Below, one piece after another: positions 25,245-34,105 of a stretch of 64,000 bases of DNA (position 1 is its first letter; the number at the start of each line of letters is the position of its first letter). The notes below the pieces were generated by a model. The model had not been told where the DNA came from. It worked only from the letters and a program-made list of their open reading frames with translations, and searched no databases. Made by a program: the position numbers and the translations under genes. The DNA comes from JBFLYN01 sp040756655. Lineage in GTDB: Bacteria; Bacillota; Sulfobacillia; UBA8153. The stretch covers positions 48,088 to 112,087 of the forward strand of contig JBFLYN010000004.1 of NCBI GenBank assembly GCA_040756655.1. The letters run 5' to 3'.

Positions 25245-26160
25245 CCGGTCTCACTCCCAGCCACCATAAGATCAGGGGGCCCACGTGCATGATGGAGCTC
25301 AAAGGCCCGGGTGAGGTGTCCTGCGACGGGCCTGTCCACACCAGCGGCACCGGGTTTACCGTGTGGCTACCGGTGCTAAGATCCTCCACATTTCCGTGAT
25401 CGCTAGTCAACACCAGGGTTACCCGGCCGTCCAGGGTTTCCATGGCACCTGCCAAGAAACTGTCCAGTGCTTCCAGGCAGCTTACGGCCATGGCCTTGTC
25501 CCGGCGGTGGCCGGCCACGTCGGTGAGGAAGTACTCAAACAGGGAAAAATCATGGGCCAGGGCGATGCTTCCGGCCCGGCGTCCGGCCTGTTGTGGGGAA
25601 ACCAGTTCTACCTCTTCACCGTGACGACGTAACGTCTCACCGGTGAGGTCGTGGTAGACGGCATCCCCGGACGCCAGCTGGGTCACCCCGCGCAGGGGGA
25701 CTTGCGCGCCCAGCATGGCGCAGGTAGTGGCGGTGGCAGCGTAGGTTCCCTGCCGGATGCGCTCCAGCGACACACTCCGGAAAGCATTGATGAAAGCGAC
25801 CCGGTACCCCCGGGCCGCAAGCCGGGCGGGCAGACCTGCCCGGGTCAAAAGCTCCTTGAGGCGGGCCGTGGGATAGGCGCTCACGTGCCCGCCCTCTAGC
25901 CGGGCGGCGTTGATTCCCGTAAGGAGCGTGGTCTGCCCGGTAGCGCTCTGGGGGAGCCCCGGCACACCCAGGCAGGCGTCTAAGGCCCGGGCGTTGTCTT
26001 GGGTTGACAAGGGCCAGACCGGCCTTTGACCACACAGCCGGTCCAGTACCGGGGTGTGCGCACACCAAAGCGGGTTGGACGGGCCGGGCTCTCCCAGGCC
26101 CAGGCCGTCCACAAACACCATCAATACCGGCAATGCCAAAGACCTCCCAGAGCCAGTCAT
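25234..26160 (-). CDS. Alkaline-phosphatase-superfamily metalloenzyme (PGM-like)
   Basis: 308 aa. The N-terminal metal site VLMVFVDGLGLGEPG and the C-terminal LVLTSDHGNVEDLSTGSHT are those of the metalloenzyme fold shared by cofactor-independent phosphoglycerate mutase and phosphopentomutase. GLPQSATGQTTLLTGINA carries the catalytic Ser/Thr position. It is shorter than phosphoglycerate mutase and lacks its inserted domain, so a phosphatase or another mutase role is likely. The start is unsure: ATG at 26160, or a TTG further in preceded by GGGAGG. Confidence 0.75.
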   Translation of the reverse strand: MTGSGRSLALPVLMVFVDGLGLGEPGPSNPLWCAHTPVLDRLCGQRPVWPLSTQDNARALDACLGVPGLPQSATGQTTLLTGINAARLEGGHVSAYPTARLKELLTRAGLPARLAARGYRVAFINAFRSVSLERIRQGTYAATATTCAMLGAQVPLRGVTQLASGDAVYHDLTGETLRRHGEEVELVSPQQAGRRAGSIALAHDFSLFEYFLTDVAGHRRDKAMAVSCLEALDSFLAGAMETLDGRVTLVLTSDHGNVEDLSTGSHTVNPVPLVWTGPSQDTSPGPLSSIMHVGPLILWWLGVRPDEH

Positions 26161-26198
26161 ACGCTCTGGTTCTCCCTGGCCTCGTGGTTTCCCTGCCG

Positions 26199-27491
26199 TC
26201 AGGGACGGGCCACGACCTTCTCCAGTTCAGTCCTAAGACGGGCTCCCAGGTCGGCCGGTAGTGCGCGGGGTAGGGCCTTTACCAGCATGGGCACCAGCGC
26301 CTGCAAGTAGGCCTGTTCCCAGAAGTCCGCCTCGTCCGACAGCAGTAAAGGACCCAGGGTGCGGTCAAGGTTCCTGGTCATGGCCACTCTAAGGTCAAGA
26401 GTCAGACCAGACTCCAGTGCCCAGAACACCAGGTCATCGCGATAGGCCGGGACCACTCCCAGGTGCTCGGCCCCCCAGCGACCCATGCGGCGCGCCAGGT
26501 AGGCGGCCAAGCGGGCGGCGGCGGCGGCCCGGCCATCGGCGTCCGGCCCCTGGCGGCGGAAGACGTAGTACGCCGAGACCTGCCAGGGAACGAACGGGTC
26601 GGAGGTAGGCGATGGGAACGGCAGCCACACCACATCCTGGGCAGCCGGAGCCGGGTCGGGGCGCCCGCTCCGGCTGTCAATGCGGTTTTCCAGGTACCTG
26701 GCCAGGTACGCATTGACGGGTCCCAGGACTGGAGTCTGGCCCTGAAAGAACCTCTCGATGCGGATGCCCGCAGCCGCCTGCGGGTCGCGGGGCAGGATCC
26801 CCGCCTGCACCAGCCGGGCCACGGTGCCGGCAAGCGCCATCAGCTGGTCCGGGGTTTCCTGCAAAGACCTGGGTGAGCCGCCGGCTGCGGCCACCGCTGA
26901 TTGCCAAAAAGCAGGAGTGGTCAGGTCCACTCCGGCCGTACGCCGGCCCACCGCCGCCTCCAGGTCCGTCCAGTTCCAGCCTTCCCGCTGCCACACGGCC
27001 AAGCGCACTGCATGTTCACTGCCCAACATGCGGCGGTTTACCGCCCACAGTTCCCAGGATAACCAGCGCGGGTACCCCCAGACCACGCCGTCACGGGTGA
27101 GGGCAGACACGGCAGCCGGCCAGTAGGCAGTCATCGCCTCCGGGCGCCCGGCCGGGACCTGGAGGGTTACGTCAAAGAGCCGGTCGGCCAGCACCGTCCC
27201 GAACACGTCCGGAGGAGTCCCCACCGACAGCTCCCGCTCCAGTTCGTCCCGGGCATCCAGCCAGTTGAGGAGCTTGAACGTTACCTTGATACTGGGGTTG
27301 TCGCGGGTGAAGTCTTCGATAACGTGGGCCAGGTATTCAGCGTACAGGTATTCGCTACCCGGCAACGGTTGGCGGTAGTCCCAGACCACCAGTTGGTAAC
27401 CAGGTCCAGGGTCTTGGGCCAACCACGGCACCAGCCGGGCGCAGCCCAGCACCGTGAGCGCCGACACCACGATGACCAGGACCTTCTTCAT
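26199..27491 (-). CDS. Extracellular solute-binding lipoprotein
   Basis: 430 aa. Signal peptide MKKVLVIVVSALTVLGCARL with lipobox VLGC; the mature domain looks like family 1 solute-binding proteins for sugars (NPSIKVTFKLLNWLDARDEL, GTPPDVFG, WPAAVSALTRDGVVWGYPRW). It should bind a ligand outside the membrane for an ABC importer. No permease or ATPase gene is nearby, so it is an orphan and may work with a transporter encoded elsewhere. The ATG at 27491 is the natural start for the signal peptide. Confidence 0.78.
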   Translation of the reverse strand: MKKVLVIVVSALTVLGCARLVPWLAQDPGPGYQLVVWDYRQPLPGSEYLYAEYLAHVIEDFTRDNPSIKVTFKLLNWLDARDELERELSVGTPPDVFGTVLADRLFDVTLQVPAGRPEAMTAYWPAAVSALTRDGVVWGYPRWLSWELWAVNRRMLGSEHAVRLAVWQREGWNWTDLEAAVGRRTAGVDLTTPAFWQSAVAAAGGSPRSLQETPDQLMALAGTVARLVQAGILPRDPQAAAGIRIERFFQGQTPVLGPVNAYLARYLENRIDSRSGRPDPAPAAQDVVWLPFPSPTSDPFVPWQVSAYYVFRRQGPDADGRAAAAARLAAYLARRMGRWGAEHLGVVPAYRDDLVFWALESGLTLDLRVAMTRNLDRTLGPLLLSDEADFWEQAYLQALVPMLVKALPRALPADLGARLRTELEKVVARP

Positions 27492-27507
27492 GGCCCCACC
27501 CCCACTG

Positions 27508-28416
27508 CTATCTCAGGCCCAGGAGAAAGAAGATATCGGTCCCGGCGACGCCGTTCACCGGGAGTCCATACACTGCTTGGAGCTCACGCAAGGCTCGCTC
27601 GGTGCCTACACCAAAGCGCCCATCGGCGTAGCCCTGGTCGAAACTGAAATGGGTCAAGCGGCCCTGGAGCCTGACCACTGCCGGGCCAGTGTTTCCCCTC
27701 TGGAGAGGACGCTCAAAGCTGACGTAGGGCTCCTCGCCGATGATCTTCACCGGTGTCCCCAGGGGGATCCACGGGTACAGTTCCTCTACGTGCTTGTTGT
27801 GCATGCGGATGCAGCCTTTGGAGGCCCGGGTCCCAATGGAGCCGGGTGCGTTGGTCCCGTGGATACCGTAGATGCCCCAGGGGACGTTGAGACCCATCCA
27901 TCGCGACCCGAAGGGCCCGCCGATCTCCACGCCCTTGGATCGTACGCGCCACTCCCCCACCGGCGTGGGCAGGCCCGGCCGGCCCACCGCCACCGGCCAG
28001 GTCTTGAAGGGCTGGCCGTTCACGTAGAGGGTCAAGGTGAGCTTGGTGGTATCGATGAGGATAAGCTTGGCCCCGTCGGGCGGGGCCGGCCCGGGAACCG
28101 GGGCCGGCACCTCCAGGCGCCTGGCCAGCGCCATCCAGGTTTCTCCGCCCACCACGCCATCGGCGGGTAGCCCGTGGGCGGCCTGAAAAGCCTTCACCGC
28201 GGTCACGGCGGCCTCGCAGTAGCAGTCATCCAGGCTACCCTTCCAGTACCCGAGCAGCTGCAGGCTCAGCTTGAGGTCGCCCACGTCCAGTCTCCACAGG
28301 GGCGGGTCGGATGGACGCAAGGGCTCGGGTGACTCGCAGGGCCAAGCACCCGCCCCCGCGGCCACCAGGCAGCCAGCCAGCACTATCACTAAGAGCAGTG
28401 TCAGTCTACGCGCCAT
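27508..28416 (-). CDS. L,D-transpeptidase with peptidoglycan-binding domains (copy 1)
   Basis: 302 aa from the ATG at 28416 with GGAGG 5 bases upstream. Layout: signal peptide (MARRLTLLLVIVLAGCLVAA), a motif CESPEPLRP, a first peptidoglycan-binding repeat (about 45-95), a YkuD catalytic domain with HGTNAPGSIGTRASKGCIRM (His and Cys active site), and a second peptidoglycan-binding repeat at the C terminus (VRLQGRLTHFSFDQGYADGR). It likely forms 3-3 cross-links or other wall changes, perhaps in the spore cortex. A paralogue with the same layout lies directly upstream. Confidence 0.88.
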   Translation of the reverse strand: MARRLTLLLVIVLAGCLVAAGAGAWPCESPEPLRPSDPPLWRLDVGDLKLSLQLLGYWKGSLDDCYCEAAVTAVKAFQAAHGLPADGVVGGETWMALARRLEVPAPVPGPAPPDGAKLILIDTTKLTLTLYVNGQPFKTWPVAVGRPGLPTPVGEWRVRSKGVEIGGPFGSRWMGLNVPWGIYGIHGTNAPGSIGTRASKGCIRMHNKHVEELYPWIPLGTPVKIIGEEPYVSFERPLQRGNTGPAVVRLQGRLTHFSFDQGYADGRFGVGTERALRELQAVYGLPVNGVAGTDIFFLLGLR

Positions 28417-28451
28417 GAGCACCTCCTTTTCTGGCCGTCACGGTCTGCCAA

Positions 28452-29357
28452 CTACCTCAGCCCCAGCAGGAAGTAGATGTCGATCCCCACCGAACCGTCG
28501 AGTGCCAGCCCGTAAACGGCCTGCAGTTCCCGTACCATCTTCTCCGTGGCCTGCCCGTAGCGACCGTCGGCGTACCCGGGGTCGAATCCAAACTGGGACA
28601 AGCGGTTTTGCACTTTGACTACTACTTCGCCGGTGCTGCCCCGCCGGATGGTACTGTTGAAAGTGAGCCTGGGCTCCACGCCGGTGATCTTGACCCGGGT
28701 GCCAACCTCCACCCACTCGTAGAGTTCCTCAACGTGCCGGTTATGCATGCGGATGCAGCCCTGGGAAGCCCGGGTCCCGATGGACCCCGGGGCGTTGGTC
28801 CCGTGGATCCCATAGGTGCCCCAGGGAACATTCAGGCCCATCCAGCGCGTGCCGAAGGGCCCGCCCTTGTTCCCCTTGTTGATGATCTTCCATTCACCCA
28901 CCGGCGAGATCATGGTGGTCCGCCCCACCGCAATGGGCCAGATCTTGAACGGCTGGCCGTCAACGTAGAGCGTCAGGAACAGGCGGTCGGTGTCCACGAG
29001 GATGAGCTTGGCGCCATCCACCGGTGGCCCCGGTCCAGTGGCCGTTTCCACCTCCAAGTCCTGGCCCAGGAGCTGCCAGGTGGTATCGTCCACCACGCCG
29101 TTGGGCTCCAAGCCATGGTCCTTCTGGAAGGCCCGTACTGCCTCCTGGGCCTTTGCGTCATAGCAATCGTCTATGGCGCCTGCCCAGTACCCGTAAAGTC
29201 CTAGCTGTACCTTCAAGTCGGCTACATCCAGCCTCCATACGGGCGGGTCCTGGGGCCGGAGCGGCTCGGGAGACTGGCAGGACCAGGCCGGCTGGACCGG
29301 GACCAGAAATACCAAGGTCAACAGCCCGGCCAGGCACAACAACACCGCGCGCAACAC
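28452..29357 (-). CDS. L,D-transpeptidase with peptidoglycan-binding domains (copy 2)
   Basis: 301 aa from a GTG at 29357, chosen because GGGAGG lies 8 bases upstream and because this makes the distance to the conserved Cys (CQSPEPLRP) equal to that in the downstream paralogue; an in-frame open stretch continues to 29393. Same order as copy 1: signal peptide, peptidoglycan-binding repeat, YkuD domain with HGTNAPGSIGTRASQGCIRM, and a C-terminal repeat (VQNRLSQFGFDPGYADGR). The two genes are a clear tandem duplication that has since diverged. Confidence 0.87.
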   Translation of the reverse strand: MLRAVLLCLAGLLTLVFLVPVQPAWSCQSPEPLRPQDPPVWRLDVADLKVQLGLYGYWAGAIDDCYDAKAQEAVRAFQKDHGLEPNGVVDDTTWQLLGQDLEVETATGPGPPVDGAKLILVDTDRLFLTLYVDGQPFKIWPIAVGRTTMISPVGEWKIINKGNKGGPFGTRWMGLNVPWGTYGIHGTNAPGSIGTRASQGCIRMHNRHVEELYEWVEVGTRVKITGVEPRLTFNSTIRRGSTGEVVVKVQNRLSQFGFDPGYADGRYGQATEKMVRELQAVYGLALDGSVGIDIYFLLGLR

Positions 29358-29425
29358 CAAGACGTCCTCCCATCGCCAGGGTCTCTTCACCACTCTATGG
29401 GCACCTGGCGCCGGATATGCGGAAG

Positions 29426-31135
29426 TCAGGACTTGAGCAGGCTATCCAGGGAGCAGCAGTTGAGGATGTCCGGGGCTTCCAGCCAGGCGCGCCGGGCCGT
29501 GCCCAGACCATAGCGTAGGTCGGAAAGCCCGGAGAGGCTGTGGGCATCGGAGGAAACCGCCAGCTTGACCCCGTGTTCCTTGGCCTTTCTGGCCCAGATG
29601 TCGTTCAGGTCGAGGCGGTCTGGGGAGGCGTTGATCTCGAAGGCGGTGCCGGTTGCCGAGGCCACATCGAACAGGTGCTCCAGGTCGGGCAGGGCGGGTT
29701 CTCGTCCGCTCAAGAGGCGCCCGGTGGGATGGCCGATGATGTCCACATGGGGGTTTTTGATGGCCTGTTCCAGCCGGGAGGTGAGAACTCCTGGGTCCTG
29801 CCTCAGCCCGCTGTGGATGGAAGCCACCACCACGTCCAGGCCGGACAGGATATCGTCGTCCAGGTCCAGGCTGCCGTCGCGCAGGATGTCCACCTCGATG
29901 CCGGTGAGCAGCCGGGGCCCGTCCGGCCGGGCGACGTTGACCTGGGCAATGGCCTCAACCTGGGCCGAGAGGCGCTGGGCATCCAGTCCCCGGGCCATGG
30001 CCAGGGAGCGCGAATGGTCGGTAACGGCCAGGTACTGGTAACCCCGGACGGCCGCGGCGACGGCCAGCTGCTGGAGACCTGCGCTGCCGTCGCTCCAGTC
30101 GCTGTGGACGTGGAGATCGCCGCGGATGTCGCTCATGTGCACCAGGCAGGGTAGTTCTTTCGCGGCAGACGCCTCGATCTCACCCCGGTCTTCCCTGAGT
30201 TCCGGGGGGATGTAGTCGAGACCGAGGAGGGCATACAGCTGGCGTTCGTCACTTACTACCGGATCGGCGCCGGTTTCTGCCTTCACTCCATATTCGCTGA
30301 TGTGCAGGCCCTGGCGCCGGGCCAGCCCGCGCAAGTGCACGTGGTGCTCGGCAGAGCCTGTGAAATGGTGAACGGCCGGGGCAAAGTGGGCCGGCTCCAC
30401 TACCCGCAGGTCCACTTGTCCCACTTGCTCAAAGAACACCGAAGAACGCGTCTGGCCGCTGGCCAGAACCCGCGACACTCCCGGCAAGGCGAGGAAATGC
30501 TCCATGACGGCTTTTGCATCTTCCGACGCTGCCACCAGGTCCAGGTCACCCACGGTTTCCTTCCAACGGCGGGCACTGCCGCAGATCTCTACGTCTGCCA
30601 CAGCGTCAACACCCGACAGGTGCTCTCGAAGGGACTCGGCAAAGGGCAGCACCCACCCCAGGGGCCTACGCCCGGTATTTTGCTTCTTTACGTCCGCCAG
30701 GCCCTGGGATAGTGCCGCCGTCTTCTTGGCACCCATGCCCGGCAGCTTCTCCACCTGGCCGCCGGCCAGGGCCGTCTCCAGGGCTTCGAGACTGGTGACA
30801 CCCAGTTCCCTGAAGAGCAAGGAAGCCGTGCGCGGGCCCAGGCCGGGCACAGCCAAAAGCTCCAGGATGCTCAAGGGGATCTCCAGCTGGAGCCGCTCCA
30901 GGTACCGGCAGCTTCCGGTGGCCAGGATCTCCTCGATCTTGGGGGCCAAGTTCTTACCTACACCGCCCAGTTCCAGAAGCCGCCCTTCCCGGGCCAGCTG
31001 GGACACATCCTCGGCGCTCTTACGGACGGAGTGGGCCGCCCGCCGGTAGGCGGGCGCCTTGAAAGGTTCGACTCCCTGGATTTCGATGAGGTCAGCGATG
31101 AGTTCCAGGGTCTGGGCCACCCGGAGGTTGGACAC
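29426..31135 (-). CDS. polX: DNA polymerase X / 3'-5' exonuclease PolX
   Basis: 569 aa from a GTG at 31135. Residues 1-150 form the helix-hairpin-helix lyase-like part (LLELGGVGKNLAPKIEEIL, LLAVPGLGPRTASLLFRELG). The palm domain has the metal-binding GSARRWKETVGDLDLV. The C-terminal PHP domain (from about 335) shows DLHVHSDWSDGSAG, AVTDHS, GIEVDIL, HPTGRLL and SSDAHS metal ligands. PolX fills short gaps in base excision repair and has exonuclease and AP-endonuclease activity. Its start follows the ABC-F stop codon directly (TAG then GTG). Confidence 0.95.
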   Translation of the reverse strand: MSNLRVAQTLELIADLIEIQGVEPFKAPAYRRAAHSVRKSAEDVSQLAREGRLLELGGVGKNLAPKIEEILATGSCRYLERLQLEIPLSILELLAVPGLGPRTASLLFRELGVTSLEALETALAGGQVEKLPGMGAKKTAALSQGLADVKKQNTGRRPLGWVLPFAESLREHLSGVDAVADVEICGSARRWKETVGDLDLVAASEDAKAVMEHFLALPGVSRVLASGQTRSSVFFEQVGQVDLRVVEPAHFAPAVHHFTGSAEHHVHLRGLARRQGLHISEYGVKAETGADPVVSDERQLYALLGLDYIPPELREDRGEIEASAAKELPCLVHMSDIRGDLHVHSDWSDGSAGLQQLAVAAAVRGYQYLAVTDHSRSLAMARGLDAQRLSAQVEAIAQVNVARPDGPRLLTGIEVDILRDGSLDLDDDILSGLDVVVASIHSGLRQDPGVLTSRLEQAIKNPHVDIIGHPTGRLLSGREPALPDLEHLFDVASATGTAFEINASPDRLDLNDIWARKAKEHGVKLAVSSDAHSLSGLSDLRYGLGTARRAWLEAPDILNCCSLDSLLKS

Positions 31136-33019
31136 CTAGTTCTCCACCTCTCCTGCAAGCGCCCGCTCCCAGCGGGCGTAGGCCTCCTCTAGCAACTCCA
31201 GCACGTGACGGTAGGACTGCACCTTCTCCCGGGCCGCCTCGCCCCGGTAGAGGCCCGGGTCGGCCAGTTCCGTCTCCAGGGCAGTCTTCTCTCGCTCAAG
31301 GGCCGCGATGCGTTCTTCCAGCGGAGCCGGTTCGGGGCGCTCCGGCCGGGACCGGGGCGACACCCGGCGCGCCGCGGCAACCTTTGGAGGCGCTTCCGCC
31401 TTTACCGCCGCGACACGGCGCTGAAGTTCTTCCCGGTATGCCGAGTAGTTGCCAGGGAAGTGCTCCACCCGGCCGTTGTCGAAAACCAAAAGGTGCGTGG
31501 CCAGCCGGTCCATGAGGTACCGGTCGTGGGTCACAAACACCAGGGTACCGTCAAAACCGGCCAGGGCTCCTTCCAGCGAGGCCCGGGCCGTCATGTCCAG
31601 GTGGTTGGTGGGTTCGTCCAAAAGCAGGAGGTTGGCGCCGGTCAGCACTAGCCGGGCCAGGAGGAGCCGGCTTTTTTCCCCACCGCTTAGGTCCGCGACC
31701 TGTTTGAAGACGTCCTCGCCGGTAAGGCCCACCCGCGCCAGCACGCTGCGGGCCGGCCCCGGGTCCAGGCCGCAAGCAGTGATGGTGTCCAGAGCAGTAG
31801 CACCCGCGGGGAGTTCAGAACCATCCTGGGAGCAGTAAGCCAGCTGGACTCCGCCCCCCACCCGCACGCTGCCCTGGTCGGGCATCCTGAGCCCGGCCAG
31901 GGTTCTAAGGAGGGTGCTCTTGCCGGTGCCGTTGCGCCCCAGAAGACCCAACCGCTGGCCCCGGTACACGGTGAGGGTAAGGTTGGAAAACAGCTCCTTT
32001 TGGGGAAACCGGCACGACACGTCCCGGATCTGCAATACCTCCCGCCCGCTACGGGCCCGGGGCCTGAGGTCTATGACCGGTGGTTGCCCTCCCCCATCTG
32101 GCCGCTCCATGGTGCCCAGTCGCTTTAGGGCCTGCTCCCGGCTTTTGGCCATGGTGGAGCGGTTGCCTGCCTTGTAGCGGCGGATGTAGTCCTCGAGCTT
32201 CTCTACCGCTTCCACGTGGCGGGAATAGGCGGTGGCGGCCTCCTGGTCCAGGTGCTCCCGTTGCTGCTGGTATGCAGTATAGTTGCCGGAGAAGGTGTGC
32301 GTCCGCCCGTTTCTGATCTCCAGGATCTTGTTGGCGGCTCGGTCCAAGAAATACCGGTCGTGGGCCACCATGAGCACCGCACCCGGGAAGGACTCCAGCG
32401 CCTCCTCCAGCCATTCCATACCTGCCACGTCCAGGTGATTGGTAGGTTCGTCCAAAAGGAGGACGTCGTGCTCACCCAGTAGCAGGCGGGCCAGGGCCAT
32501 GCGCACCCGCTGGCCCCCGCTGAGCGCACAGCCGGGCAGGGCAAATTCCTGTCGTGAGAAACCCACGCCGAACAGGGCCGCCTCTACGCGGCTGCGGGCC
32601 TGGTACCCGTCGAGGCGCTCGTACTCGGCCCTCAGCCGGTCGTATGTTCTCAGGACCGGCTCTGCGTCCTCCTGGCCGGTGGTGGCAGCCAGCCGGGCTT
32701 CAGTTGCTTCCAGCTCCCGTTCCAGGTCAAATATGCGACCCAGTGCCGCCGCCACTTGCTCATAGACCGGGGTATCTGACTGGATGCCAGCCTCGACTTC
32801 CTGCAGGAGGTAGCCCACCCGGATGCCTCCGGCGGCAAATATATGGCCATCGTCAGGAGAGAGGCGCCCGGCCGCCAGTTCCAGAAGAGTGGTCTTCCCC
32901 GCGCCGTTGGGCCCCACGACCCCCACCCGGTCACCCCGGGTCAAGGAGAAGCTGGCGTCCACCAGCACCTCCTGGGCGCCGTAAGCCTTCTTCACCCCGT
33001 CCATGGCCAAGAGCGTCAT
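31136..33019 (-). CDS. ABC-F family ATPase
   Basis: 627 aa from the ATG at 33019 with GGGGAGG 7 bases upstream. There are two ATPase domains: Walker A VGPNGAGKTTLLELAAGRL and LGRNGTGKSTLLRTLAGLRM, and signatures ALSGGQRVRMALARLLL and LSGGEKSRLLLARLVL. The P-site tRNA interaction linker lies between them (EDYIRRYKAGNRSTMAKSRE). No membrane domain is present. A charged coiled-coil C terminus follows (LEERIAALEREKTALETELA). ABC-F proteins act on ribosomes, in translation quality control or antibiotic protection; which one is not clear. Confidence 0.92.
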   Translation of the reverse strand: MTLLAMDGVKKAYGAQEVLVDASFSLTRGDRVGVVGPNGAGKTTLLELAAGRLSPDDGHIFAAGGIRVGYLLQEVEAGIQSDTPVYEQVAAALGRIFDLERELEATEARLAATTGQEDAEPVLRTYDRLRAEYERLDGYQARSRVEAALFGVGFSRQEFALPGCALSGGQRVRMALARLLLGEHDVLLLDEPTNHLDVAGMEWLEEALESFPGAVLMVAHDRYFLDRAANKILEIRNGRTHTFSGNYTAYQQQREHLDQEAATAYSRHVEAVEKLEDYIRRYKAGNRSTMAKSREQALKRLGTMERPDGGGQPPVIDLRPRARSGREVLQIRDVSCRFPQKELFSNLTLTVYRGQRLGLLGRNGTGKSTLLRTLAGLRMPDQGSVRVGGGVQLAYCSQDGSELPAGATALDTITACGLDPGPARSVLARVGLTGEDVFKQVADLSGGEKSRLLLARLVLTGANLLLLDEPTNHLDMTARASLEGALAGFDGTLVFVTHDRYLMDRLATHLLVFDNGRVEHFPGNYSAYREELQRRVAAVKAEAPPKVAAARRVSPRSRPERPEPAPLEERIAALEREKTALETELADPGLYRGEAAREKVQSYRHVLELLEEAYARWERALAGEVEN

Positions 33020-33040
33020 GTGACACCTCCCCAAAACCAG

Positions 33041-33069
33041 ATTGTACCCTCGCCCCCGGGTGGTGTCAA
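33041..33069 (-). promoter_or_regulatory. Promoter of the ABC-F/polX transcript
   Basis: Reading on the minus strand, a perfect -35 (TTGACA, 33069-33064) and a near-perfect -10 (TACAAT, 33046-33041) are 17 bases apart, about 20 bases before the ABC-F start codon. The ABC-F mRNA should therefore have a very short leader and no attenuator. Confidence 0.8.
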
Positions 33070-33234
33070 CGCAACCTGCCCGCCCGGCCGCCACGGGCAA
33101 CGACCGTTGCCGGGCTGGTCTGTACCGTCATCGAGGGGAACCCATACGGCGGCCTGGAGCCCGATTACATAGTCGACCAAGAACTGGCATAAAACTGCAT
33201 CCGCCGACGCTAGCAGAACACCCTGGGGACACCA

Positions 33235-33603
33235 TCACCTGGCGTGAAGCTGTACTTGCACCAACCGTACCACCTCGCCGGTGACTGCATCTTGTACCAC
33301 GTGGGCCCGGAAGACCAAGACGGCCGGCCCACCCGGTTCAAGGGTAATGACTTCGCCCCAGTAGACGTACACGGGGTTCTGGAAAAGCCCCAGCGGCCAC
33401 CTGAGGACCGCCTGGTGTGACAGCACCTGCACCGGGGCTTCAGTCCTCTGGAGAGGCCAACCTGCGCCCGACACTGCCACCCATGCGCCGTCCCAACCGG
33501 TGCCGCCTACCTCGAGTCCGGGGGTCACACCAGCCGCCGTGGCGAGGTACGTCCAGAACAAGGTAGACATGGCCGGGCTGGAGATTCTTGAGGCCAGGAT
33601 CAC
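33235..33603 (-). CDS. Hypothetical protein, doubtful
   Basis: An open frame of up to 122 codons. Its C-terminal half has a natural-looking composition (VYVYWGEVITLEPGGPAVLV, FRAHVVQDAVTGEVVRLVQV), but no family was recognised. Its 5' end overlaps the SPFH relic on the other strand, and no clear ribosome binding site is present, so it may itself be a decayed fragment. Confidence 0.3.
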   Translation of the reverse strand: MILASRISSPAMSTLFWTYLATAAGVTPGLEVGGTGWDGAWVAVSGAGWPLQRTEAPVQVLSHQAVLRWPLGLFQNPVYVYWGEVITLEPGGPAVLVFRAHVVQDAVTGEVVRLVQVQLHAR

Positions 33604-33859
33604 CCAGTTGGCCTATGCGCCCGAGATCGCCGCCGCCATGCTGCAGAGGCAGCAGGCTTCGGCCATCATCGATGCCCGGCAGATGATCGTGGAAGGTGCT
33701 GTAGGCATGGTGGAGATGGCTCTTGCCAAGCTAAGCGACCAGGACATCATCCATCTCGATGAAGAGCGGAAAGCGCAAATGGTCAGTAACCTGCTGGTTG
33801 TCCTCTGCGGCAATCGCGATGTGCAACCGGTTATCAACGCTGGGACTCTGTACTCATAG
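33553..33859 (+). pseudogene. SPFH/band 7 protein, 3' fragment only
   Basis: About 100 codons that match the C-terminal end of bacterial SPFH (band 7) membrane-scaffold proteins: EARITQLAYAPEIAAAMLQR, QQASAIIDARQMIVEGAVGM, LDEERKAQMVSNLLVVLCGN, QPVINAGTLY. The membrane anchor and most of the SPFH domain are missing. Upstream of about 33553 the sequence stops looking like the family, so a deletion has removed roughly the first two thirds. An ATG at 33568 could still start a short protein, but no good ribosome site precedes it. Confidence 0.75.
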
Positions 33860-33879
33860 AGCCCGAAGGGGCCTTGTCC

Positions 33880-34059
33880 ATGGGCGCCAAGGAAAAGGAA
33901 CAGAAGAAGGTATTGCTGCACCTGTCCTATACACTGTGGGAAGAACTGGCAGCCTGGGCGGAGTCCGATTTCCGCTCCATCAATGGGCAGATCGAGTATT
34001 TGCTGACAGAGTGCGTCAAGCAGAGAAAGAAGGGGAAGAAGGTTCCGGGGCACGCATGA
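33880..34059 (+). CDS. Arc/ribbon-helix-helix-like small protein
   Basis: 59 aa from the ATG at 33880 with GAAGGGG 8 bases upstream. The sequence VLLHLSYTLWEELAAWAESD followed by FRSINGQIEYLLTECVKQRK is the ribbon-helix-helix pattern of Arc-like proteins often found beside SPFH genes, with a lysine-rich tail. It lies 20 bases after the SPFH fragment and 46 before the SdpI-like gene. It may bind DNA as a dimer; targets are unknown. Confidence 0.68.
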   Translation: MGAKEKEQKKVLLHLSYTLWEELAAWAESDFRSINGQIEYLLTECVKQRKKGKKVPGHA

Positions 34060-34105
34060 GAACGGGCGAATCACCTGGTGGACCGTTCCTCACGGAGGTG
34101 GCAGC

